NCBI GenBank assembly: GCA_015680685.1
Contig: MNCI01030945.1
Location: 351,121 to 415,120, forward strand
Length of the DNA: 64,000 bases
Origin: Gnetum montanum
Lineage: Eukaryota; Streptophyta; Gnetopsida; Gnetales; Gnetaceae
Direction: 5' to 3'
The notes beneath the pieces are model-generated. The model had not been told where the DNA came from and ran no database searches. It worked only from the letters and a program-made list of their open reading frames with translations. Shown here piece after piece: positions 20,998-32,885 of this stretch (positions within the stretch are counted from its first letter, which is position 1; each line of letters opens with the position of its first letter). The position numbers and the translations under genes were made by a program.

Positions 20998-22140
20998 TGA
21001 ACCTATAACTTGTGAATATGCATATTTTATTAATTTTTTATAGTGATCATGAATAGAACTAAATTCATAACTCTATGCTAAACAAAACCACAAGTTATGA
21101 TTATTGATAGAGTGAGATGAGATAGACTTAGAAGGGATTGTAGAAATTAGGACGTGAGGTATCTTACCATAGGCACAATGAATTCTTATGTTTTATTAGT
21201 GATTAAAGTGATCATTAGCCTTTTTGTCCAAGATTCAAAATAAGTCCAAACCACATTTAAGTGACATCACATTGTCTTATCTGTTGGAATTACAACCTTA
21301 AGACTAACATTGTTGCTAAGAGTATTGTTAGTTGGCGTATTGTCCAAGGGAGGAGTTTATTCATGGCATGCTTGATTTTTTTAATTTCAAAGAATCCATC
21401 TACCTTTGGGCATGGGTAACATGTCTTTCCAATGGGACCCCTAGAAATTTATTCTGTGTATGAGTTTTATTTTTATCTGTGTTAGCCTTACCAAAGGACT
21501 ACCTTCACACATGGGTAACATGTCTTTTTAGTGAAATGGCAAGGAAACACTTATTATAGTCTTACTTTCATTTTTCATTAGATCCACAAAGATATAATAC
21601 AACCTAGACAAGACGATCGAACTTAACAGAAGTAATCCAAGAGGATCCACAAATCCCCTTGTGTCACATCCTTTACATTCTCATTTGGTTCTTCACTTTT
21701 CAATCTAGGCATAATGACCACAAGGTTATTCTTGGTTGTATGGTGAGAAGAATATCAATATGGCCATGGTAAGAACATATTATTAATGGGATGCATGGAT
21801 GGATGGTGTGGGCTCATTGTTTAAATAATTAGTCCCTTATGACTTGATAACATAGAGAAATCTTCACTTTATTGGACTACATCTTGCCTTATTCATAATG
21901 TGTTTTATTAACAATCAAAATTATTTACAAAGGAAATGAAAACAAAGTATGAAAAGATAGTAACAATTGAAAAAAGATGTAAATAATGGAAAATCATTAA
22001 AGAAGTGAAAAATGTGGAAGAATATTAAAAATTGAATAAATGAAAAAGTATAAAGGAATGAAAAAGTATTAAATAATGTGTAAAATGAAAATAAAATGAA
22101 AAATTTAGTGAAGTACCTATGGTTCTAGATTGACACCCCC
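20998..22140 (-). other. Non-coding 3' region of element 4
   Basis: No coding domain. The stretch around 21780-21860 aligns with the 3' regions of element 3 (about 11340) and element 1 (about 1350), which ties it to element 4. A poly-A/AAAAG-rich block at about 21930-22110 parallels the one in element 3. Confidence 0.5.
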
Positions 22141-22329
22141 ACAACTATAATTAAGGTTAGTTATACAAAAGAAAGAACAAGTAGAAGATTGTTTGGTTGA
22201 TTAGGTAGACTCCTTGGAATGTTCATGATAAAGTTTGACTTGTTGGATATTGACAAGGATGCACATATGTGGATAGGATGGGTGGTAGATGTGTAAGGCA
22301 CTAGATGGATAAATGGCTTGAACAATGTA

Positions 22330-23290
22330 TGGTTCCTCCCAAAGTGTTTGAAACTTAGGTTTTCGGGGTAAATGACTAGTATTATAATAAAGGACCTTAT
22401 CACCCCATTATAGAGTTATATGTCTTATCTATGTATTATGCCTAAGTTTGGAGTAATGCTTATGGAATTCATTACTCATGAGTGCTACTAGCCTATTCTC
22501 ATCTAGAAGATTTAGGTTCATGAGACGTTCTCATTGGTCTGAGCTCAAGTCAAGATCAAGCTCATTAACAGTAGCTAGAGTGTGAAGCTCTGCCTAGATT
22601 AGGTGTGTTGACAACCTACCATAAACTAACTCATATAATGAGTACCCTATAGGTAGTTTCCAAGATGTCATATAGGCCCATAGAGCATCATTCAATTTAG
22701 TGCTCTAGTCCCTCATAAACTTATTGTCCTAGTAAGTATCCTAGTTATTTCATAGTTATTTACTTCGACTTGATAATTTTCTTGGGGATGATATGATGTT
22801 GTTAGCTTATGGTTCACCCTAAGTTGTTGCATGAGCTTTCTAAACGTAGCACTAGTGAAGTGAGTCCCATTATTTGAGATAAGCATTTGTGGTACTCCAA
22901 ATTTATTCACCACATGTTGTTGGAAAAATTTTGTAGCTATCTTTGTTGTATAGTCTTTTACTATTGCTGCATCTTCCCACTTTGTATAGTAATCTATAGT
23001 CAAAATGATGCATCCTTTTCCATTTGTCATCAGTGTTATGGGCCCCATAAATTTAATTTTCCATATGTCAAAAGATTCTAGTGGTTGTATCCAGTGTTGT
23101 GGCTCTTCGTATCTAGTTGTAACTCCTCCATCCTTTTGGCATTGCTCACAAGATTGTGCAAAAGTGTGGACATCTTTGAACAATGTAGGCCAAAAGGAGC
23201 CTACCATCATCAACTTAAGTGTTCCTCTGTGCCCTACATAGTGGCCACCACATGGGCCTTCATTGGCATCCTATAAGACTCTTTGTTGGT
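22330..23290 (-). pseudogene. Integrase relic of element 4
   Basis: A 166-codon open frame (23213-22713) holds the Cys pair in SCEQCQKDGG and the core. The first catalytic position reads WKIKFMGP (Asp lost), the second reads ISNNGTHF (Asp to Asn), and the third reads QVEVNNYE (Glu kept). Downstream, the PIGYSPY-like region survives only in other frames between stops. Conservation relative to elements 1 and 3 makes the family certain. Confidence 0.85.
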
Positions 23291-23469
23291 CAAATTCTAG
23301 CACACACCATTTGACAAGCCCATGTACATAAATCTTATATAGATTACCATTGATTCCCATATATTATTTTACTCTATGAAGGAATTTCTCATGTTTTTTT
23401 CTACTCCATTCAACAGGGAGCTCTTATGTTGATAAATATGTCAGGTACTTTGTAGTCCATGGCTTCCCT

Positions 23470-23930
23470 ATTCCTATACTATTTTGACAAACAGATCTTC
23501 ATCAGAAAATTGGTTTGATGAAGGTTCCACTTGATTTTTGGCATTCAATTTCAACCTTGATAAATGATCAGCTACCACATTTTCTATTTCCTTTTTAGTG
23601 ATCATCGTGATGTCAAATTCTTGTAAGATTATGAGCCATCTTATCACTTTTCAGATTGACCGTTGGTTTGTTCATGAGAACTTGGATGACACTATGAGTA
23701 GTATGGACATAGATTTGATATTTGAGCACATAATGTTTGAAATTTTCAAGTGCATACACCATGACCATCAGCTCCTTTTCTATTATGGTGTAGTTTAATT
23801 ATGCTCAAGTGATGCTTCTATTGGCATAGTCACTATAGCAAGGTCTATTTTGATAATCTAGTTGCATTAGTACTACATCGAGCGCATAGTTGGAAGCATT
23901 AGTCATGATATGAAAAGGTCTTGACCAATC
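23470..23930 (-). pseudogene. RNase H relic of element 4
   Basis: On the minus strand, blocks equivalent to RWLIILQEFDI and ENVVADHLSRL can be traced between about 23650 and 23540, followed upstream by the region with the conserved DASNYA-like core near 23900-23880. Stops (TAG) are frequent. Position between RT and integrase supports the call. Confidence 0.65.
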
Positions 23931-24214
23931 TGGAGCTTGGAGGATTGGTGTCTCCACTAGTTTCTACTTCAAAGCTTTGAATGCCTTTTCACATGACTTT
24001 GTCCATTTGAAGGATGCATCCTTCTTTGTGAGTTCCCTGAGCAATTTGGCTATGTTTGAAAATTTTCTATGAATCTTTTGTAACATCCTATGTGGCCTAA
24101 GAATGATCTTACATTTTTACTATTTATGGCCTTTGAGTGATATTTTGGATGAATCTAATCTTTTCTAGATCTACCTCAATACATTTTTGGGAGGATTTAT
24201 GTCCCAACACTATA
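23931..24214 (-). pseudogene. RT of element 4, C-terminal part
   Basis: Reads VLGHKSSQKCIEVDLEKIRFI and then SFLGH-like sequence, matching the RT thumb region of element 3 (GIFLGHHIS, VDLEKIRVIQ). Upstream (higher coordinates) the homology stops abruptly near 24205-24215, where the insert begins, and resumes at about 25775. Confidence 0.75.
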
Positions 24215-24224
24215 CGTTACTTCC

Positions 24225-24532
24225 AAATACTAAAAGAAGATTCTTCAAGATACCAAAAAATGATTCTTCAAGATACCAGAAAATGGTTCTTTGAGATACT
24301 AAAAAAAGTTTCTTTGAGATACCAAAAAAAGATTCTTCAAGATCCTTGATAAAATGGTTTTTCCATATACTAGAAAACGGTTCTTCGAAAGTGCCAAAAA
24401 AATGTTCTTTAAGATTCCAAAAAAAATGGTTCTTCGAGATACCAAAAAAAGGTTATTAGAGATTCTAGAAAAAGGTTTTTCAAGATACCATGAAAAGGTT
24501 CTTCAAGATGCCAAAAAGTGGTTCTCCTACTT
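24225..24532 (+). repeat. About 24-bp tandem array in the insert
   Basis: A dozen degenerate copies of a unit like AGATACCAAAAAAGGTTCTTC run in tandem. Open frames through it give Lys/Arg-rich repeats with no family signature, so I treat it as non-coding. Confidence 0.75.
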
Positions 24533-25106
24533 CCAAATGAGAGAGGAGTTTTTATCGATTTTAGAGCCTAAAGACCTTTCAAGCACCTTAACTTGCAAAC
24601 TGTGTACCTGATTCTCCTTCTTCTTCAATCCCCTAGATATTGGGGACCACACTTATGCATTGATGATCCAAGATCCATGTCCAAAAAACCCATGCAACTC
24701 CCACATATCTCCATGTTCACAATTTGAAAGTGGGGACTACACTAGGTTACTAGGGAAATTAATGTATAATAAAAATTCAAATTAAGGTGAGCCCCACCAA
24801 GAACCTTCCAAGTACACCAATAAAAATCCTAATACATTAGGATTTGTCCCTATTAAAAAAAAGTACACTAGGATTTATTCTTGAACAAGCCTTGGAATGA
24901 TTTCCAAGTAACAACCCTACCCAATCCTAACTGTAGTGTTCGATTGTTTATCCAACAATAAGGAACATGAGTTGGGTTTAGATTGCCATGAGATAGGTTT
25001 TTTTTACCCTACTAATGATGTGCATTGCTATAGTAGTTTAACTTATTACAAGAGGAACCATTGATTCATACAATTGGTCATCGTGTTTGGTTGAAAAGCT
25101 AGTGAC

Positions 25107-25203
25107 GTGAATCAACTGTAGGCAAAATTAACCCTTAAGACTAAGTGTTGGTGANATGAATCAACTGTAGGCAAAATTAACCCTTAAGACTAAGTGTTGG
25201 TGA
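25107..25203. repeat. 48-bp duplication around a single N (likely assembly join)
   Basis: Bases 25107-25154 and 25156-25203 are almost identical and are separated by one N at 25155. This is the same pattern as at 20447. Confidence 0.7.
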
Positions 25204-25440
25204 AATGGATCCTCAGGACCAAGTGTTAACCAAATGGACCCTTGGGGCCAAGGGTTGGCCAAATGGACCCTCAAGACCAAGTGTTGGCCAAATGGACCCT
25301 CGGGACCAACTATTAGCTAAACGAACCCTCAGGACCAACTTTAGGCAAAATAGACCCTTGGGACCAAGGGTTGGCCCAATGGACCATATGGATGGAGTGC
25401 TGGCCAAATGGATCCTCAAGACCAAATTTTGGCCAAAGCC
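25195..25440 (+). repeat. 29-bp tandem array rich in GGACC and GGCC
   Basis: Eight or so copies of a 29-bp unit containing GGACCAAGTGTTGGCCAAAT and then GGACCCTCA. Some copies have lost or changed single bases. Both strands stay open as a by-product of the repeat. No coding meaning is apparent. Confidence 0.75.
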
Positions 25441-25780
25441 AGGGCTTGTGAGATAAGGAGAGAGAAGAACTTATGCAAGAAAATTAAGTAAGAGGCAAGG
25501 GAGAGTACTTGACAGATGGAAATGTGTGACCTCTAAGTGTCTTATCTTAGGCTTTGGCTCCATGGGAGTAACTAAGGAATGAGAGAGGATATGTGTGACA
25601 TCTAAGAGTCGAAGTCACACTGAAAGATAGTGAATGAATGATACATTCACATTACACTGATGTTGATAAGCTTAACTTACTCTAAGACTATCAAAGATCA
25701 TAGTTGAAATTTAACATTATGCATGTGCTTGCCTAATTATATTATGACTTTTATTTCACATCAACTCCAATTTAGTAATT

Positions 25781-26345
25781 ACATGAGATGGCACTTCTAC
25801 TAGTTGAGCTTAAGATTGGTTTTGACACATCTTTTCAATACCTACTCCAACTAGTCTAGTGCTTGTTTGAGATTTAGCTCGTATGTTGAAAAATCATCCA
25901 CAAATACTTCTACACCATTTCCAATTTGCTTTTGGAAGATGCTTAATACTAGTCTCTGGAAGGTGGCTGGTGCATTATAAAGATCGAAGGGCATCTACTT
26001 GGAGGCAAACATTCCCCATGGACTGACGAACGTTGTTTTCTCCTAGTCTTCGAATGTAATGGAAATCTAATTGTATCCATTGTATCCATCTAGAAAACTA
26101 TAGTATTCATGTCCTACAATGGTGTCCAAGATCTAATTAACAAATGGTAGAGAAAAGTGATCTTTGAATGTAGTTGAGTTCAACATTTGGAAGTCAATGT
26201 AGACTTGCCATTTGTCCTCCTTCTTCAGAATAATTACTAAGGGGTTGATCTATTCACTATTCGTAATAGGACAAATGAATCTTATCTTTAGCAAATTTTC
26301 CAACTCTTGCTTAACTACTTCTTTGAGTTTATAATTAAGCCTTCA
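25781..26345 (-). pseudogene. RT of element 4, N-terminal and catalytic part
   Basis: Read downward from 26345 it shows the fingers and palm, YYSFLDG-like sequence near 26100, and the catalytic box as VEVFVDDFSTY near 25910-25880 with both Asp kept. CVKTNLKLN follows, then CHLM at about 25785, where the insert begins. TAG codons replace Trp and Gln. Together with 23931-24214 this is one RT gene. Confidence 0.75.
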
Positions 26346-26829
26346 TTGGGGTTAGCATCTTGGTTTGATTGCAAGGTCAATGTATATCTTGTGTTGGCAA
26401 ATTCATGAATCAATTCTTGTGATCTCATCATAAGACCACACAAAAGTTGTGGCCATCTATTTATCACTTACAATAGATTCCTTTTCTGTTCTTCTGTTAA
26501 GGTGACATTGATGATTATTGACTTGTTGTTGTTTAGAAATGCATATTCCAATGTAAATAATAGGGCCTTTAGTTCTAATGGTTCTAGTTCCATTCTGTTT
26601 GGGATCTCCAAGTATCCCTAGTTTATCTCTTCCTCTTGATTTGTTCATGGGTGGAAGTACCTTTCTCTTAACTGCTCTAATTTATTAGTCTCTTCAATGT
26701 AGGCACTAATAATTTGCACTTCTATTTGCATGTATTTATTTGATTCAATCTCTTCATTAGTGATTAGCCACTAGGTACCTTCCTATTGTGCAACTGCTAC
26801 ATATAGGCATTTCTACACACATACTTTCT
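26346..26829 (-). pseudogene. Protease-RT linker of element 4
   Basis: Segment between protease and RT, equivalent to 14341-14929 in element 3. Stops are dense and no catalytic motif is present. Sequence near 26770-26800 corresponds to the EGTQWLI block seen in elements 3 and 7. Confidence 0.45.
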
Positions 26830-27330
26830 CTACATATTTGTTGCATTCTTTGATATCCTCTTGTCTAATAGCCCATATTCTTTGCACACAATTACATCCA
26901 TTATTGTTGTATGTAATACATGGAAGTCTCCATCTTTGGATAATGCAAGCTTCATCTTCCTTGGAAATTTCCAAGGACAAGTCATGAATTCCAAGATTGG
27001 CATCAATAGTGCAAGCCAAGCTCTTCCCATAATAATTAGAAAGTTCCCTTTGTTTTTCCCCACATGGATGACTAGGAAATCCACAAGGTAGGACCAGTCA
27101 TTGATGGTGGGGATCACATCATCCACTTGTCCCAATGGAACTGTGACTAACTAGTCAACAAGCTCTAATCAGATGTTAATTTTTTTTTGAAAAAACGGAT
27201 TCTACACTTAGTACATTTCTTAGAATATCAGGTTCACTCCTAACCTAGAATCTAATAGAGCTTTGCATGGTTTTTGCTCTACTATCTAGAGGTAAAATAA
27301 AGGGCTTCCTAGATCAGTTTGTCTTTGTGG
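26830..27330 (-). pseudogene. Aspartic protease relic of element 4
   Basis: Reads PCKALLDSRLGVNLIF, with the DSG active site changed to DSR. TVPLGQVDDVIPTINDWSYLVDFLVI follows, then NFLIIM. It matches the proteases of elements 3 and 7 throughout. Stops and one frame change are present. Confidence 0.8.
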
Positions 27331-29300
27331 AAAGGCTCCTACCTTAATCTAGTGCATAATTGTTTGAGTAAGCATGACAGTTATGACATTTGAGTTTGAT
27401 GAAGATGAACGCTTGTGTTGAGGATCATTGGATATAGATGGTGTGGAAGTAGATGTGTTCCCCATTCATCAAATATTTTCCAAATGAGTTTAGAAGAGTG
27501 ATCATTTCTTAGGTTGGGATTGATATGTGATCACCTCCTTTTATGTACTAACTACCTTGGTAGCATTCTTCTATTATGGTTGTGATGGTAGTTCCCCCTA
27601 CATGATAGGAGGTGGCACATCTGGTAAGGGTTCAAGTGCTAGTTTGAACCAGCTATTGATGGATACACATAGGAGTTTGGATATGTTCTTAGCAACATTG
27701 GCCTATGGTACTTAGACAAATAATGTTGTGCAGTTTGAATAGTTGCATTTTCTAGTTAGATTAAATGTTGGATGTAGTATCCATAAGGATCAAGCTGTCA
27801 ATATGAATATTATTGGTGAGGTTGTGGCATGGCCCATGATTGGGGTTGTTGACACTATTGGTAATACTACTCTTGTGGCTGTGGAAGAGCTCCACTAGGA
27901 AAGTATGTGGATTGGAAGTTCTATCTATAGTTACCTTGATGATAAGGTGACCTTTTGGGAATTTTTTATGGAAAAATTTAGGATTAAGTGTGTATGGTCC
28001 CATCTCTTATAAATGTGTCATCACTAGACAACATCCCTTAAGATGTTTGTACTGACACACAACACATCCTTCCTCATCGGTGAAGCTAGTGTTTGAAAAC
28101 TTAGCCACTATAGCCACTTTGTCTTTCTATCCAAAATCTTTCTTCTTTTTCTTATCTTTTCCTTTTCCAAAAACTTGCTTGATTCTTTCCTCCACAATCT
28201 TCAATGCAATTGTAATTTTTTTGTCTACTAAGTCCCACATTTTCTCTACCTTCACTATAATATCAAGTATAGTTTTCTAAACTAGTAGAGTCTTCTTTTG
28301 GATTGCTTGATCCAATTTTTCCTCTTCTTGGGTGTCGCAAACCCTTGCATCTCTCTTTCTAATGGATGGATCTTGGTTATACTCCTCAATTGATTCTCTT
28401 GTTCTTAATTCATCTTCTTTCTTTACCACTTGATCAATTAATCTTTGGATGTAATGGATATTGAATTTAAATAATCTACCTTGGGCATAAATCCCAAGTG
28501 TCTCCTTAGTTTTGCTTCACAACCCATCTACAATGTGCCTAAGTTGTTCCTTCTATGAAAATCCATGGCTTGGACATTTGTGTAGTAGTGAGTAATATCT
28601 ACCCATTACAACATTAAGGGTATTGTGAGTCCCTTGTTTCCATCCATGGATTTGTTTTCGTAAGTTAGACACCTGCAAGTAGGTTTGATACTTATCATTG
28701 AAGATTTCTAGCATGGTACTCCACCTTCTGATTGATTCAAGTTCGAGTGATTGGTACTAGCTCTCTACTTTTTTCACAAGTATTCTTGGAAATAAATTGA
28801 ACTTCTACTAGTCACTTTCAATGTTCTATAGGACACAAGCACTATGGAAAGCTTGGAGGTGGTGTTGTGGATTAGCATTGTAACCACCTTCAAATCTTGG
28901 CATGTTATTCATATCAAGCCATTTGATATGGTTATCCCTCATGTGCCTAGTTGGAATATGGATAGCTTCCTGTATGTTACTCATGTTGTGAGTTACCATT
29001 AGTGGTTTATCATATCAATCAGGTTCGTGCGCTTGGTTGTAGTAGTGCTTCCTTTTGTGCTCATCCCTTTCATGATTTTTATGATTCCTACGTCTATGTT
29101 GTTCGTACTCTTCATCTTTCAAATTAGAATATCTTAAGTAATGGTCATGATGGTCATGATGATCATGAGTTCTCCTCTCTTCCCTGTCATGGTCTTTGTA
29201 CCTTTGGCTCCTTTTGTCAAAGTCTTTTGATGATCATGAGGATGTAAATGAGACAGTAGGAGAATGGTGCTAGCTTGTCCTCCTATGATGAATCTAATGT
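27331..29300 (-). pseudogene. Gag relic of element 4
   Basis: Homologous to the gag of elements 3 and 7. The Cys/His box (CxxCQYKHLKGCC) lies at about 28080-28040, followed by a Pro/His/Tyr-rich tail with NPNHG-like sequence at about 27860-27820. Upstream are the capsid-like region (about 28950-28500) and a His-Asp-rich stretch near 29150. Many stops. Confidence 0.7.
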
Positions 29301-29509
29301 TCCTCTTTGAGATTTAGCAAGAACTCTTAGCCTTAAGTTCTACTTGTACCTTCAGTCTTTTACCTCTTGCTTGAATGTTTCTGCAAATTTAGAGTGTGAT
29401 TTATTCCTGACATGTTCTTCAAGTCAAATGATAGTTTTTTGTGACTAGAACTCATGATTTTGGTGGAGTTGTTTAGCAATGAATGCATCTTCATCAAGCT
29501 CCTCCAAGA

Positions 29510-31100
29510 CAACAGTAGATCATGGACTTCTACTAGGATGATCCTATCAATCTTGTGATCCCACCTTTGACACTTCCTCCTAGTTTAGAAAATACAATGG
29601 AGAAGGTGACCCTAATGCTCACCTTATAACCTTTAGATTTGAGTGCTTGCTATTTTAGCCACGGTGTCATACCATCATATGAAATTTTCCAATGTCTTTG
29701 ATTGAGAAAGCACTTGATTGGTACATCCTATTATCGAGGGGATTCATATCCTCCCTTGAGGACTTGATAGCTCAATTTGTTAATCACTTCAAGTATAACT
29801 TAAAGCCTAACACCATGCTTGACCAACTCATGAAGCTCAAGTAGGGATCCCTTAAGCCCATACAGAAGTTCATCCAGTGATAGAATGGACTCTTGAATGA
29901 AATATTAGAGCTCATAGCCAAAAATCACCTTTTGGGTATATTTAAGAGGACAGTTAATGACTTTATCAAGTCCAAACTTTACTACCCTGATCCATGGTAA
30001 CTTAGCCAAACATTCTCCCAAACCAAGAATATAGAAGATGTTGTGGAGGCCAGTCATGACCTAGCCTACATAGCATACAAAAATTAACATACACAAAGAG
30101 ATAAGGAGAAGGGAAAACATAACAATATGACTGTAGCAACTGTGACTAAAGAAGCCAATACTACTAACCAGGGGCCAAGGGCTAACCCACCCAAGGTCCT
30201 CACTAATAATAACCATGATAACCAACCTTCAACCTTGAGGGACACTACATTGACAAAAATCACATCCAATTTTGAAAGGAAGATAGGTCTAAACACACTA
30301 CACTACCAGTAAAGCCATCAAAGTTGTTAAACCAACCATTAAAAAGTGGGCGTATCTAATACAAATAAATTTTTGAAGCTTTTCAAAAGAAACATGATAT
30401 ACTCTATGAAATAGCTAAGGACCCTACTAGAGCAATGAAAGATGACCCATCGCTACCTAAATACTTCAAGATAGACTACTTTTTCCACTATCAACAACTA
30501 CCCAGTCATGGCACAGACTTCTACCTTGTGCTAAAGGATGACTCGCAGAAGATGACAAATAGGGGAGAGCTGGTTCTAGATGCATCTAACCCTATTTAAC
30601 CTCAAAACTAATTGATGTAGGTGTACAAAGACCCATTGAACACTAACAATGTTGCATATATCATATCGACATTCAATGTAGATAATAATCAGAGATCCTC
30701 AAGAGAACCATTTGTGATTTGCGTACCCCTTTATGGTGAAAGGGCTTCTTTAGCTTCCACTAGGTCAAGATCACCTTTTGTCATAAGGTCATGACACCCT
30801 TATTATTAGGGTGCCCCAACCCACCATAGCCTCACCTACTGATAAAACCATCAAACAACCTCCTGTGATGGCCAATGCTATTGCATCTTTCTCACAACCA
30901 ATAGATGACAACCAAAAAGCTCCAAATAAGCAAAAGCAAAAGCCTAATAATAAGGGTGACAAGCAAACGGAGGCATAGAAGGAAGTGGGCCCACCAAATC
31001 CCACTCCCATATAGGCTATACCCATAACCTCCTCTACCTAACCTACTCCAAACAACAAACCACAAGGGAATGCTAAAGCTCATGGCTAGAAGAGCAAGAA
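29510..31100 (+). pseudogene. Gag relic of element 5
   Basis: Begins MDFYxDDPI (29522 on), matching VMDFYQDDPV in element 6 at about 53195, then a KYDGEGDP-type block near 29590. A capsid-like part around 29700-30000 aligns with SMKQDPVESVQKFIQRWSTTLNE of element 6. Further on come KFYYLDP- and YCHYHQQLPSHG-like sequences near 30480-30515, equivalent to the CDYHQQCGH box. TAG stops are frequent and the frame shifts several times. The copy is clearly older or faster-decaying than element 6. Confidence 0.7.
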
Positions 31101-31257
31101 GAAGCCCTAATAATCACCACCTAAGGCTGAAGTATGCATTTTGGGATGCATGAAGGAAGTGAAACACAACTGGGGAAATAAGCTTGTGGCCAATAAGAAA
31201 ACCTCCCTCAATGTGATAGAGTAGGTAAGATAATCTCTTAAGCAAAAGAACACTACT

Positions 31258-31960
31258 TTGAGCTTGTATGACTTGATCATCACTTCCGCCACACATTATG
31301 AGGTGTTAGTCAAAATGTTGACTTCTATCCATGTTAGTGAGGATATCCCTACTAACGAGGAATCCATCCATGTAGTTATGGTTCCTCCCACACCTAGGGA
31401 GGGGAAGTTAACATCCCTAACATTTCACGATAGCAAAATTAAGGTTAATGCCTAGAATGGTGAAATTACTAGGGCTCCTCTATTCATAACCATATGCATA
31501 GGATAGTTTCAGGTGCATCGGGTGCATGTAGATGATGGTGCAACTACTAATGTCATCCTGTGCATCATCATTGAACAATTAGCCTTGATAGAGCAAATAC
31601 AAAAAACATCGATAACTACTCTCAAATCTTTCAATAGATCAAGGGTTGTTGTTAAAGGATCCATCTCCTTCGATTTTGTGGCAAGGGAGCAATTCCCCAT
31701 AACTACAAATTTCTTGGTGGTGGAGGAGATGCCTAGGTTTAACCTTATCCTATGAAGACCTTGGTTGGCTTAGTTACAAGTTGTGTCTTCTCCCATCACC
31801 AAGAGATTCACCTTCCTTATGAAGGAGGTGAGATTAGCATTCATGGTGGTAACACAATGCCACTAGTTGTCAACAATGTGGACATAGAGAAGAGGTCAAG
31901 AAGAAATTCCCAATCACGAAACCTAACAACCCAAGAAAGAATAGAAAGCCAATAACAACA
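31258..31960 (+). pseudogene. Protease relic of element 5
   Basis: Two consecutive frames read SLYDLIITSATHYEVLVKML and then QVHRVHVDDGATTNVI, the protease active-site strand with D-D-G where DSG or DTG is usual. The flap region FDFVAREQFPITTNFLVVEE follows, then RFNLIL-stop-RPWL, the terminal ILGRPWL motif. Each block aligns with 51430-50891 of element 6 on the other strand. Some coding-like sequence continues to about 32100. Confidence 0.8.
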
Positions 31961-32349
31961 ATGATGGGTAGCAAGATGCGTCATGGGATAAACTTCTGTT
32001 TAACATCATTAGTGAGGCTAATGGCAAATACAAATTTGTGTAGAGTAGACCTTACTTGTTTCCTAATGTTTCGAAGGTTAGGAAGCATCTACACAAATGA
32101 AGTACCCCTTGACCCTTCCACCCCATGTCCTTATAACCATGTAGCCAATAGCCATGTAGCTCAGCCTTTCTTTGCTAGTTTGTTATGCTTGTGTGTGTAT
32201 TTTATTTTACTCTTCATGCAGGTAGCCCATATTCCTACTTTCATTTCCATTTTACTTATGTATTATAGCCTTTCATTTTTGTTATTTTTATATATGATGA
32301 AAAAAAAGAAAATTTTTCCAAAAAAAACTTGTATAAGACTTCGAGGGCT

Positions 32350-32546
32350 CGCCATGGCCTAAAATTGGCAAACCCATGGTTTGTTAAGCCCTTAAACTAG
32401 CATTGTGGCTTACTAAGGCCTTAAACCAACATTATAGTTTTCTAAGACTCTAAACTAGCATCATAGTCCACTAAGACTTTAAACTGATGTTATAGTCTAC
32501 TAAGACTCTAAATTGGCATTGTGGCCTGCCATGGTCTTAAACTTGT
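32350..32546 (-). repeat. 29-bp hairpin repeat array, element 5
   Basis: Read on the minus strand, about seven units carry AGTTTAA or a variant, followed by a 4-base arm, a 6-base loop and a matching arm. Examples are AGTC-TTAGTA-GACT, AGTC-TTAGTG-GACT and GGCC-TTAGTA-AGCC. The period is about 29 bases. It lies just beyond the 3' end of the antisense gene and in the same orientation, exactly as the array at 50224-50490 does in element 6. Confidence 0.8.
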
Positions 32547-32885
32547 GATAAATGTACAACCTGTTATGCCTTTTCTTTTATTAAAAAAATGGCAAGTTAT
32601 CCTTGCCTATTCAAAATCTTATAGTTCTCGACATAGCAAACGTAGCCATACTTCGCATAGATACCTTGATACAATCGAGTAATCAACAATGTATCTAGCC
32701 AAAACCAAAACTGAAACTTAAAATTTAAAACATCTTAAAATAAAATAACATAGCCATGGCCACATTGTATGGCATAAATTTAAAATTATCAATCATAAAT
32801 GATAAAATTTCTACAACTCAGTATTGGCTAACATAAGCCATATAATGTTAAACATAAAATAAAATAAACAAGAAAGACTATTGCA

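Larger units (their letters stand above)
24215..25780. mobile_element. Unidentified 1.5-kb insertion in the RT of element 4
   Basis: RT homology ends near 24210 (GHK block) and resumes near 25780 (CHLM block), so about 1.5 kb of unrelated DNA sits between two adjacent RT motifs. It contains two different tandem arrays, an N with a flanking duplication, and no recognisable coding domain. Both ends carry TTAC (24207-24214 region and 25765-25770 region), which could be part of a short target duplication, but I cannot fix the ends. I see no convincing terminal inverted repeat. Its class is unknown. Confidence 0.5.
20998..29470 (-). mobile_element. Element 4: decayed Athila-like retrotransposon, no LTRs seen
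   Basis: From right to left it shows gag, protease, RT (interrupted), RNase H, integrase and part of the 3' region, all on the minus strand and all homologous to element 3. Neither LTR is visible. The 3' side fades into the flank of element 2 near 21000, and the 5' side ends where element 5 begins (about 29470). Stop density is higher than in element 3, suggesting greater age. Its RT is split by a foreign insert at about 24215-25780. Confidence 0.75.

Noticed and set aside
24137-24611. Lys-rich repeated open frames
   Set aside because: By-product of the 24-bp tandem array in the RT insert.
25205-25456. Open frames on both strands with repeated Trp-Pro-Asn-Gly-Pro type units
   Set aside because: By-product of a 29-bp tandem repeat, a multiple of three apart from small shifts; no domain.
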